NCBI RefSeq assembly: GCF_013391475.1
Contig: NZ_JACBAZ010000002.1
Span: 471,104-535,103, forward strand
From: Oceaniferula marina
Lineage (GTDB): Bacteria > Verrucomicrobiota > Verrucomicrobiia > Verrucomicrobiales > Akkermansiaceae
Length of the DNA stretch: 64,000 bases
Reading direction: 5' to 3'
Part shown: piece by piece, positions 1 through 6,905 of the stretch
Numbering within the stretch: the stretch's first letter is position 1
Layout of the letters: each line of letters starts with the position of its first letter
The notes under the pieces: model-generated
What the model was told of the DNA's origin: nothing
The model's database searches: none
What the model saw: the letters and a program-made list of their open reading frames with translations, nothing else
Made by a program: the position numbers and the translations under genes

Positions 1-102
1 GTTTACCATCAACACACTAGGTTTCTGATAAGTATTATCTTCACGACCAAACCCGATTTCGGATAAAAACAGGCAACAGCCAAATGTAACTAGCAATTTC
101 AT
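1..102 (-). CDS. Sulfatase, N-terminal fragment cut by window edge
   Basis: An ATG at 102 opens 34 codons that stay open to the window edge. The product starts MKLLVTFGCC, has a hydrophobic signal-like stretch, and then reads KPSVLMVN. That matches the first beta strand of type I sulfatases, which precedes the metal-binding DD pair. The start lies 3 bp beyond the stop of the sulfatase gene at 106-1488, and the AAGGAAA inside that gene's last codons serves as ribosome binding site, so the two are cotranscribed. The catalytic part is outside the window, so the assignment rests on the N-terminus and the neighbour. Confidence 0.6.
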   Translation of the reverse strand, partial: MKLLVTFGCCLFLSEIGFGREDNTYQKPSVLMVN

Positions 103-105
103 AAT

Positions 106-1488
106 TTAATTTCCTTTCTTCATTTCACGTTGCCATGCCACAAGCTTCTGCTTTAGCTCAGCGACTACTTCTGGGTTATGCTCAAGTAGATTATTCATCT
201 CACCGATATCCTTTGATAGATCATACAGCCGCCAGCCAATCACTGAATCCACAATCTGCAGACGAGAATTTGGGGGTTTATCTGTGTGAACGAGTTTCCA
301 CTTTCCTTGCCGCACGGCTTGTTCACTGTGCGTAGCCCAAAACAACGGACGTTCCGCCAACAACTTCCCATCGATTGCCTCGATAAGATTGGTTCCATCC
401 ATCTTAGCATGACCTGGGTGAGTTAACACTTTGGAAAACGTCGCGAAGAGATCCGTAGACATTACCGGCTGCTCGACGGTCCTAGCCTTCTTCCCTGGCC
501 AACGCACTACCATCGGAACTCTCACACCACCTTCGTCCAAGGTATACTTGCCACCTTTCAATGGTATGTTGTTAGCATAGGTTACTAACGATCCACCATT
601 ATCACTAAGCAGCACAACGACTGTGTTTTTACCAACCTCCGCTAAAACCTTATCAATCTCCTTGTCCAGCAAATGTAACTGTCCTCGGTAGTAATCACGC
701 CCATGCTGGTCATTTGGGAAACCTATCTTCTTTCTCCAGTGCCAATACTTCTCATCCTTAGGTTGGAAGTCGGCGAGTTTCGGCAGCTTATGGGCTTTTA
801 AATAGCCATCTGGCAACTGGTGCACGTAATTATGCACTGCGTTGAATGACAGCATTAGAAAGTAGGGCTTTTCTGACTGCTCGTTGATAAAGTTGCGAGC
901 TCTCACACCAAACATCTCGGTGAGAAATCCATCACATTGTAATCGTTTTTTCCCGTCCCATAACGCCCCCTGATGCACCATATCTCCCTTGAAAGAATAG
1001 GCATCGCGATGACGAAGGTAATGCTTCGTTCCTCCTGAAAACCCAAAGAAAGTCTCAAATCCGTGATTCATCGGGAAATCTCGCCCGTCTGTTGACTTAT
1101 TCGTAGCACCATAGTGAAACTTTCCCACATAGCCTGTGCGATATCCCTTCTCTTGAAACATCTCCCCTAAGGTCGGGACGTCTGCTGGCAACCCTTTGCT
1201 CGTATACCAATACGTCCCAAACCGTTGCTGATACGCACCAGTCATCAAGCCTATGCGCGAGGCATTGCAAATCGGCGAAGTCACGTAGGCCGCGTTAAAG
1301 CTCACACCCTCGCGAAACAGACGGTCCATCGCAGGCGTTTTCACCTTCGGGTCCTTCGACCACAGCCCGACGTCATTGTAACCCAAGTCATCTACCACGA
1401 TCATAACCACATTTAGCGGCGCTTCTTTAGCCTGAGCTGACATACTCGCTAGCCCAAGTATTCCAAATATTGCAAGTTTCCTCATCAT
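106..1488 (-). CDS. Secreted sulfatase (formylglycine type)
   Basis: A 460-residue type I sulfatase with a signal peptide ending near SAQA. The first strand reads VVMIVVDDLGYND, whose DD pair binds calcium. The formylglycine motif is C74-N-A-S-R78, using alanine where many relatives have proline; C-x-A-x-R is still within the accepted consensus. GKFHYG and the late SDNGG stretch supply further active-site residues. Such enzymes hydrolyse sulfate esters on glycans in the periplasm or outside the cell after Cys-to-formylglycine conversion. No maturase gene is present in this window. It follows the 1545-3035 gene by 56 bp and precedes the partial sulfatase by 3 bp, so three sulfatases probably share a transcript. 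The sugar substrate cannot be read from sequence. Confidence 0.93.
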   Translation of the reverse strand: MMRKLAIFGILGLASMSAQAKEAPLNVVMIVVDDLGYNDVGLWSKDPKVKTPAMDRLFREGVSFNAAYVTSPICNASRIGLMTGAYQQRFGTYWYTSKGLPADVPTLGEMFQEKGYRTGYVGKFHYGATNKSTDGRDFPMNHGFETFFGFSGGTKHYLRHRDAYSFKGDMVHQGALWDGKKRLQCDGFLTEMFGVRARNFINEQSEKPYFLMLSFNAVHNYVHQLPDGYLKAHKLPKLADFQPKDEKYWHWRKKIGFPNDQHGRDYYRGQLHLLDKEIDKVLAEVGKNTVVVLLSDNGGSLVTYANNIPLKGGKYTLDEGGVRVPMVVRWPGKKARTVEQPVMSTDLFATFSKVLTHPGHAKMDGTNLIEAIDGKLLAERPLFWATHSEQAVRQGKWKLVHTDKPPNSRLQIVDSVIGWRLYDLSKDIGEMNNLLEHNPEVVAELKQKLVAWQREMKKGN

Positions 1489-1544
1489 ACTTAGAGAATG
1501 TCTTACCTGCTACTGGTTAACACAACAAATTTTATGACCTAGGT

Positions 1545-3035
1545 CTAGGTTTTGGCTTTTTTTCTTTTCTTCTTAGTCTCAGGATTAGGAGCACTTGCTC
1601 GCTCTTTTCTGATGTCAGATTGCATGATCCACTTCTTTTTCTCTATGAGCATTTGCTGAACGTTTTTCAAGGTACTAGCGTGCTCTGGATCTTTCACTAA
1701 GTTAACGAACTGCTGCGGATCTTTGACCATGTCATAGAGCTCAGCTCCATTGTCACCGTTTGCGTATTCAATATAGGCCCAGTTCTTGGTGCGCAGCAGC
1801 ATGCCGCGACCATTCATAGACAGGGCTGCATCACGGACACTGTGGGCCGGGTCATCGAATGTCTTATAGAGGCTCTTGCCTTGAATGTTTTTTGGGATAT
1901 CAAGACCACAGGCTTCGCTGATCGTGGGGTAGAGGTCTACCAGCTCTGTTAGAGTGTGGCAAACAGTGGCTTCTTTCCCTGGTACTTTGATGATCATTGG
2001 GACTCTAGCAGACTCTTCATGAACGCTAATTTTCATCCAGAAGTTGTGCTCACCTAGATGGTATCCATGGTCGCTAGTGAAAATGATGATAGTATCGTCT
2101 TCTAAACCTTGTTCCTTCAATGTGGTTAGTACTTTGCCGACCTGTGCGTCCATGTGCGCCACTGCGGCGTAGTAGGCTGCCACTGCTTTTTTCTCCTGAA
2201 GTGGAGTGACCTTGCGTTCGCTGCTAGTGAACTGCCCCAAGCCAGCTTCTGGGATATCCTCGTGATCTCCTTCTACTTTTTTAGGCATGACGACCTGATC
2301 GATAGGGTAGGCCTCAAAGTATGATTTAGGGGCTACGAATGGGACATGTGGACGAACAAAGCCAACAGCTAAGAAAAAAGGCTTGTCCAAGCTCTGCTTA
2401 TACTCCTTCAGTAATTCACAGGCTTTGTCCGCAGCTTGAGCATCGGCGTAAAGTTCATCCGCTTCACCGCCTTTAACATACTGGAGGTGGTTGCCGAATT
2501 TTACAGGTTTGGTTCCGTCTGGATTACGTTCGAGCATTTCGCCTTCCCCCTCCATATGCATTTCTTGAGCTTTGACGTTGTGGCGCTCGTTCCAGGAAAG
2601 AGCGTCATCAGCGCCATTAGAGCCGCTACAGATATTACCAGGAACATTCATGTGGAAAATCTTGCTAACACGGGCGGTGTGGTAGCCGTTGTTTTGAAAG
2701 TGCTGCGTCCAGGTGATGCGATCACCAATTTGTTTGCGCCCGCTGGCGTAACCCATAGCGCCACTGCCCAGTGGGTAGTAACCTGACATTAATGAGGCAC
2801 GTGATGGGCCGCAGACCGGGAACTGGCAGTAGGTGCGAGTGTAGCGAATGCCTTCAGTGGCAAGCTTGTCGATATTGGGAGTTTTACTGGCTTTGTTCTC
2901 ATAGCATGACAAGGCTCTAGCTGTGAGGTCATCAGCAATGATGAATAGAACGTTCTTCTTTTTCTCAGCGGCAGCACTGAACGTACAGCTAAGCAGTAAA
3001 GCTCCAGTTAGAATTTTTAGGTGTCGGTGTATCAT
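1545..3035 (-). CDS. Secreted sulfatase, iduronate-2-sulfatase-like
   Basis: A 496-residue sulfatase. The signal peptide ends near FSAAA, followed by NVLFIIADDL, the formylglycine motif C75-G-P-S-R79 in a PVCGPSRASLMSG context, and a C-terminal TSDHGYHLGEH block. PVCGPSR together with DHGYHLGEH is typical of iduronate-2-sulfatase-like enzymes, which act on 2-O-sulfated uronic acids in known cases and on fucose or other sulfated sugars in marine bacteria. The protein ends in a strongly basic tail (KKKRKKAKT) beyond the catalytic fold, a feature shared with two other sulfatases here. It is the first gene of a minus-strand run of three sulfatases. Confidence 0.93.
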   Translation of the reverse strand: MIHRHLKILTGALLLSCTFSAAAEKKKNVLFIIADDLTARALSCYENKASKTPNIDKLATEGIRYTRTYCQFPVCGPSRASLMSGYYPLGSGAMGYASGRKQIGDRITWTQHFQNNGYHTARVSKIFHMNVPGNICSGSNGADDALSWNERHNVKAQEMHMEGEGEMLERNPDGTKPVKFGNHLQYVKGGEADELYADAQAADKACELLKEYKQSLDKPFFLAVGFVRPHVPFVAPKSYFEAYPIDQVVMPKKVEGDHEDIPEAGLGQFTSSERKVTPLQEKKAVAAYYAAVAHMDAQVGKVLTTLKEQGLEDDTIIIFTSDHGYHLGEHNFWMKISVHEESARVPMIIKVPGKEATVCHTLTELVDLYPTISEACGLDIPKNIQGKSLYKTFDDPAHSVRDAALSMNGRGMLLRTKNWAYIEYANGDNGAELYDMVKDPQQFVNLVKDPEHASTLKNVQQMLIEKKKWIMQSDIRKERASAPNPETKKKRKKAKT

Positions 3036-3342
3036 ATAATCGGTGTGCGTTATTAATGGGCAGTATTTAGGGCTGCATAGCGAATCTCGAGCTAAAGAAA
3101 CATTTCTTACTCGATTGGGTGATTTTTTGGTCTACGTATTTAAGTGATGATGGCATCCTTCCAGTTTATGGTCCGCCTTGAATCGATTGATGGGTGATCT
3201 TACTTCTACTTCTTTTGATAAGGCTTAGCCGCAATCATAGAGTAACCCCGTCAAGCGGACAGTTCAAAAGTAGATCATTGTGGTGAAAATTCGGGAACCG
3301 CTTCCCAAGTTCCCAAATACTGAATTTTTGTTCATATAATCC
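3036..3342. other. Intergenic region with possible operator palindrome
   Basis: This is the divergent spacer between the sulfatase run on the left and the sigma-factor gene on the right. No gene is supported. The one structured element is GGGAACCGCTTCCC at 3293-3306, an imperfect palindrome with 5-bp arms around a central CG, which resembles LacI-family operators. It is a weak call because no LacI-type repressor lies nearby. Confidence 0.3.
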
Positions 3343-3377
3343 TGCCATACCCTCTAAATGTCCTGACCGCCCGGAAA

Positions 3378-3404
3378 TAACACAAACTTATAAAATTTGT
3401 GTTA
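3378..3404. promoter_or_regulatory. 9-bp perfect inverted repeat upstream of sigma gene
   Basis: TAACACAAA at 3378-3386 and TTTGTGTTA at 3396-3404 form perfect 9-bp arms around a 9-bp AT-rich spacer. The element ends 33 bp before the ATG and overlaps the first GTTAC of the candidate promoter. The second copy at 15278-15304 keeps it with one arm mismatch, so it was part of the duplicated unit. An operator is the likeliest reading. Confidence 0.55.
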
Positions 3405-3422
3405 CTTTACCCTTCTGGTTAC
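3398..3422 (+). promoter_or_regulatory. Candidate ECF promoter, TGTGTTAC-N12-GTTAC
   Basis: TGTGTTAC (3398-3405), 12 bp, then GTTAC (3418-3422). The same two boxes at the same spacing occur before the PEP-CTERM gene (5771-5795). The decayed sigma copy keeps GTTAC-N12-GTTAC (minus strand, 15287-15266). Taking TGTGTT and TACATA as -35 and -10 gives a 16-bp spacer, suitable for an ECF sigma factor. It would start transcription only a few bases before the ATG at 3438, so the message may be nearly leaderless. Autoregulation is inferred. Confidence 0.45.
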
Positions 3423-3437
3423 ATATTATCAATATCG

Positions 3438-3998
3438 ATGGAGAGTTCTCGACAGGATCTGGATAATATCAAGCTGAGCCAAACAGGTGACCTGAATGCG
3501 TTTGGTGTGCTAGTGCGGGCCCATGAGGGCTGGCTTCGGGCTTGGTTGAGATCTCGACTCGCTGATTGGACGGCGGCAGACGATCTCGCGCAGGATACCT
3601 TTGTGACAGCATTTCTGAAAATCCGTGATTTTCGGGGTGAGGGCAGCTTTGAAGCGTGGCTGCAGCGTATTGCCCACAACCATATTCGGAATTATCGCCG
3701 GAAAATGCGGGAGGAATACATCGGAGGCGATCCTGAACTTCAGGTACTTTTAGCAACGGATGATCCGAATGAAACGGTCCACGGTAACGCATCACTCGAT
3801 GCCCTGCACGAATGTCTGACACTTGTGGCAAAACCCGAAATCAAGCTGCTCAATGATCGTTACGCCCTTGGTAAAACCTTGCGAGAGGTTGCTCAGGAAA
3901 CAGGGGCTGGCTATTCCGCTCTGACGATGAAGTTTCATCGGCTCAGACAGTCCCTCGCAGATTGTATTGAAACTAAGTTAAACCCGAAAACACCATGA
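3438..3998 (+). CDS. ECF-like RNA polymerase sigma factor
   Basis: A 186-residue sigma-70 family protein of the ECF-like type common in Planctomycetes and Verrucomicrobia. Region 2 is seen in DDLAQDTFVTAFLKIRDFRG, with core binding and -10 recognition; region 4 in LGKTLREVAQETGAGYSALTMKFHRLRQSL, a helix-turn-helix for the -35 box. ATG 3438 is chosen over an upstream in-frame GTG at 3399 because that GTG lies inside the inverted repeat and candidate promoter, and because the decayed copy aligns at this ATG. The stop overlaps the next gene's start (ATGA), so it is translationally coupled to a FecR-domain partner that probably controls its activity. Likely targets are nearby sulfatase and PEP-CTERM genes. 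Confidence 0.9.
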   Translation: MESSRQDLDNIKLSQTGDLNAFGVLVRAHEGWLRAWLRSRLADWTAADDLAQDTFVTAFLKIRDFRGEGSFEAWLQRIAHNHIRNYRRKMREEYIGGDPELQVLLATDDPNETVHGNASLDALHECLTLVAKPEIKLLNDRYALGKTLREVAQETGAGYSALTMKFHRLRQSLADCIETKLNPKTP

Positions 3999-5593
3999 AT
4001 AAGAAAAACCATATTTTGGCATTATTGGCTCTTGTGCAGGACGGTGAGGCGACACCAGTCCAGGTCTCCGAGTTAAAAGAGGTCCTGCGTGAAGATGCGT
4101 CTCTCCTTGAATTGGCTAGAACGCAGAACCAAATGCATGCCCGGCTCAGTGTTATTCTTGAGGACGAGGTCTCCAGCGAAAGAAGAGTTCAGGGCATTTT
4201 AGACAGCCTGAAGGATGCCGAGACGAATCAGTTTGTCGACAGGGTAGGGCGAAGGTTGAGTCTGCTTCGCTGGAGGAAGTGGGCGATGACTGCTGCAGCA
4301 TTGGTGATGATTGGTTTGGTTTCAGGGATATATTTTTATCAGCACAGGTCGGCTCAGCACAGGTCGGATCAATCCGTGATGGCAACTTTGCAGCGGGCTA
4401 TTGGAGTGCAGTGGTCAGGTGCCGCTATCGGCAATGGTTCGGTGCTCACGGCTGGGGCATCGGTAGAGATTGAAAAGGGTCTGTTGGAGTTCGAACTGGC
4501 CGGTCGAGGTCGACTGATCGTGGAGGGTCCCGCCCAACTGAATTTTCCGGAAGACGGGCGTGCCATTTTACATCAGGGACGTGTCGTAATGCGGGCCACG
4601 GAGAAAGGGCGCGGCTACAGGATAGAAACGCCTCAAGGCAAGATTATCGATATTAGTACCGAGTTCGGTGTTGCCGTGCTTTCCAATGGGCTGGTGGAAA
4701 CTCACGTTATCGAGGGCAGTATCGAGGCAATTTCTAACGATGGTAAACGTGTGACTTTGACCCGCAATGATGCTATGGAAATGGGGCCCGATGGAGGCAA
4801 GCTAATCGCTGCCGATGCCGGTCAGTTTTATACCCTGATGCCGCCTCCGTCCGAATCGAAACCCGAGTTTATCCACTGGTCATTTAACGAAGCCGAAGGC
4901 AACATCGCTCACAGCCGGGGTGAGTTGGCCGCAACGATAGCAAACAAAGCCGATATGATTTTTCACAAGATGGGTCAGGGGGCATTACCATCAAGGGTTC
5001 CGGGGCCGACCCCTGAGGCGGGAAATGCCCTGCGTTTTGACGGCAAGGGGAGTTATGCCGAGAGTGGTTACCGTGGTATTGGCGGCGGGAAACCCCGCAC
5101 GGTATGTTTCTGGCTTAAGGTGCCTGAAGACTTTTCTGTGAGACAGGGATTTGGAATTGTATCCTGGGGAAAACATCCTCTTCCTGGTGAGGTCTGGCAG
5201 CTATCGGTTAATCCACTGGCTAAAGATGGCCCCATCGGGCGACTCCGGTTGGGCCTTGAGGGGGGGCAAATCATAGGTTCGTCCGACTTGCGTGACGGCA
5301 AATGGCATCACATCGGTGTTGTCATGTATGGAGGGGGTCAACCGAATGTGGGGACCCATGTTATTCTTTATATTGATGGTGAACTGGAGCGTCTATCTCG
5401 CAGATCTTTGCAGGAAGTCCGCACAGAAATCGATCAGGCCACGCACGGTGTCTGGCTTGGACGTAATGTCGTCTATTTGAAAGATCGACCACACCCGCAC
5501 GGCGGTTTCTTCCGTGGTGAAATTGATGATCTCTACATCTTTGATGCCTCATTGAGTCAGAGTGAGTTGCTGCAATTAATGGAGGGAAACTGA
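3995..5593 (+). CDS. FecR-domain and LamG-domain membrane protein, putative anti-sigma partner
   Basis: A 532-residue protein in three parts. Residues 1-92 are soluble, predicted cytoplasmic, and acidic with helices, as in anti-sigma segments. One membrane helix lies near 94-114 (WAMTAAALVMIGLVSGIYF). Outside the membrane there is a FecR domain at about 140-280 (GRGRLIVEGPAQLNF, IETPQGKIIDISTEFGVAV) and a concanavalin-like LamG domain at about 290-525 (FIHWSFNEAEGN, GNALRFDGKGSYAE, TVCFWLKVP, DGKWHHIGVV). The LamG fold often binds sugars, so the protein could sense an outer glycan and release the sigma factor, by analogy with FecR-FecI. It overlaps the sigma gene by 4 bp. A 15-bp tandem duplication just after the membrane helix encodes QHRSAQHRS. 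No TonB receptor is present beside it. Confidence 0.85.
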   Translation: MNKKNHILALLALVQDGEATPVQVSELKEVLREDASLLELARTQNQMHARLSVILEDEVSSERRVQGILDSLKDAETNQFVDRVGRRLSLLRWRKWAMTAAALVMIGLVSGIYFYQHRSAQHRSDQSVMATLQRAIGVQWSGAAIGNGSVLTAGASVEIEKGLLEFELAGRGRLIVEGPAQLNFPEDGRAILHQGRVVMRATEKGRGYRIETPQGKIIDISTEFGVAVLSNGLVETHVIEGSIEAISNDGKRVTLTRNDAMEMGPDGGKLIAADAGQFYTLMPPPSESKPEFIHWSFNEAEGNIAHSRGELAATIANKADMIFHKMGQGALPSRVPGPTPEAGNALRFDGKGSYAESGYRGIGGGKPRTVCFWLKVPEDFSVRQGFGIVSWGKHPLPGEVWQLSVNPLAKDGPIGRLRLGLEGGQIIGSSDLRDGKWHHIGVVMYGGGQPNVGTHVILYIDGELERLSRRSLQEVRTEIDQATHGVWLGRNVVYLKDRPHPHGGFFRGEIDDLYIFDASLSQSELLQLMEGN

Positions 5594-5897
5594 ACGACCC
5601 CGGGCGATTCTATCTGATCCAGGGAGTAACATTCTCCGAGAAGCCCTTCTCCAAGTCTGCCAATCCAGCTCAATTCAACGGCCCGCCCCTAAAATCGGGC
5701 CGCTAATCCCGCCATTGTTTTCAGGAATTGAGGGTGATTTGGGCGCTTGCATGAAAAAAATGCAATTCCATGTGTTACTTTTTGCGTGCCGTTACTTCTT
5801 ATATCTAAGAGAGAACATTTTAAAGTTCATCTTGAAGCGCCGAGATCACGTCTGCAATGATAGATTTAAGGCCACAAACTAACATGAATCAAACGAT
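5594..5897. other. Intergenic region with stem-loop and promoter-like element
   Basis: This 304-bp gap follows the FecR-LamG gene. CGGCCCG (5679-5685) and CGGGCCG (5696-5702) form a 7-bp GC-rich stem with a 10-base loop and no T run, so it may weakly terminate or stabilise the upstream message. The promoter-like element at 5771-5795 is listed separately. No open frame here looks coding. Confidence 0.45.
5771..5795 (+). promoter_or_regulatory. Candidate sigma-dependent promoter of the PEP-CTERM gene
   Basis: TGTGTTAC at 5771-5778, 12 bp, then GTTAC at 5791-5795. Sequence and spacing match the element before the sigma-factor gene, though the surrounding bases are unrelated. That argues for a conserved binding site rather than a copied segment. 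The distance to the first start codon is 102 bp. Confidence 0.45.
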
Positions 5898-5932
5898 ATG
5901 AAAACAAACTACCATCAATCAAACGATATGAA
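5885..5932 (+). repeat. Tandem duplication carrying the start codon
   Basis: AATCAAACGATATGAA occurs at 5887-5902 and again at 5917-5932, a 30-bp period. Each copy contains an ATG (5898 and 5928) in the same frame, so the PEP-CTERM gene has a duplicated start region. Confidence 0.7.
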
Positions 5933-6686
5933 TAATTTGAACCAGGCAAGCACCTGGGGCAATTATATGACCCGTTCCGTATCACTCACCGTCCTAGGCC
6001 TCGCACTGAGTTCAGCTTCCCATGCCGCAGTCCTCGTCGAATATCCGTTTGCCGGTTCATTGGTCTCAACCGACAGCTCGATCTACTCGTCCGTGTCCAC
6101 CTACGACGTGCGCTCCGCAGCCATCGGGGCGGCTGACGACCCCGGCACGGACTATGACGATGACTCAGCTATCTCAGGCAATGACGGTGTCTTCATGCGT
6201 GCGCAGAACACCCCCACCAACACCAGCCCGGTTGGCGTATTCTACCACTCTTTCAGTATGACGGTTCAGAACCTCGGCGTGGGTGAGATTCTCAATCTCA
6301 CCACTCTTGACTTCAAGTATTACGCGAGCAGAATCGACGGAACCTTCTCCCTTGGTCTCTATTCGGATGCGGTCGGATACACCGGCACGGGCGACAAGCT
6401 CACCACTACCACTAACATCAACGCCAACGAGGGATCCACCTTCAGTATCGACCTGACCTCGACCAACACGGTTGCAGGCACTGCCTTTACCGGCCTCACC
6501 AACGGCGATACGATCGATTTTCGCTTCTATTTCGCCGACAATGCCTCCTCCATTAACACCGATAACCAAATCCACCGTCTCGACGATATCTCCATCAACG
6601 GGGTAGTCACAGCCATTCCCGAGCCATCCTCCGCAGCGCTGCTCGGACTCGGCCTCCTGACACTCTGCAATCGTCGTCGGCGCTAG
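5898..6686 (+). CDS. PEP-CTERM sorting-domain protein
   Basis: A secreted protein of up to 262 residues. The start is uncertain: ATGs at 5898, 5928 and 5967 are in frame. The last gives the most normal signal peptide (MTRSVSLTVLGLALSSASHA). The mature part is a Thr-, Ser-, Asp- and Asn-rich, probably all-beta domain that I do not recognise. The C-terminus is a PEP-CTERM signal: IPEPSSAALLGLGLLTLC, a hydrophobic stretch, then RRRR. Such tails are recognised by an exosortase that moves or anchors proteins at the envelope or in the exopolysaccharide matrix; no exosortase gene is in this window. It shares the promoter-like element of the sigma gene and is followed by a strong terminator. Confidence 0.85.
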   Translation: MKTNYHQSNDMNNLNQASTWGNYMTRSVSLTVLGLALSSASHAAVLVEYPFAGSLVSTDSSIYSSVSTYDVRSAAIGAADDPGTDYDDDSAISGNDGVFMRAQNTPTNTSPVGVFYHSFSMTVQNLGVGEILNLTTLDFKYYASRIDGTFSLGLYSDAVGYTGTGDKLTTTTNINANEGSTFSIDLTSTNTVAGTAFTGLTNGDTIDFRFYFADNASSINTDNQIHRLDDISINGVVTAIPEPSSAALLGLGLLTLCNRRRR

Positions 6687-6706
6687 TTAAAGTCATAAAA
6701 ATTGGG

Positions 6707-6740
6707 AAAGGCTGGCGTCCCTGTGTGGGTTCCAGCCTTT
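6707..6740 (+). terminator. Rho-independent terminator after PEP-CTERM gene
   Basis: AAAGGCTGG (6707-6715) pairs perfectly with CCAGCCTTT (6732-6740) and runs into a T tract ending at 6742. It lies 21 bp past the stop codon. Confidence 0.8.
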
Positions 6741-6905
6741 TTCCTAGGTGACCGCACTCCAGACACTATCAGATCAAACCATTTAATAGGGTTCAATGAA
6801 TCATTGTACCCTATCAAATGACATTCACGGTGTAAGAGTGGTTGTTGAAATCCGCTAAGATAACCCCTCAAATTTGAGTGGAAAATATCCCAACCTTAAA
6901 AATAT

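Larger units (their letters stand above)
3343..3553 (+). repeat. Inverted-repeat copy A: sigma-factor promoter and 5' end
   Basis: These 211 bp cover the upstream region and about the first 38 codons of the sigma-factor gene. They reappear in opposite orientation at 15151-15345 with roughly 85 percent identity by eye and a 13-bp deletion. This copy is the intact one. The two copies face each other across about 11.6 kb. Confidence 0.85.

Noticed and set aside
3293-3306. LacI-type operator as a firm call
   Set aside because: The palindrome is short, imperfect and single, and no LacI-family repressor with a normal HTH is nearby. It is noted only as a weak feature.
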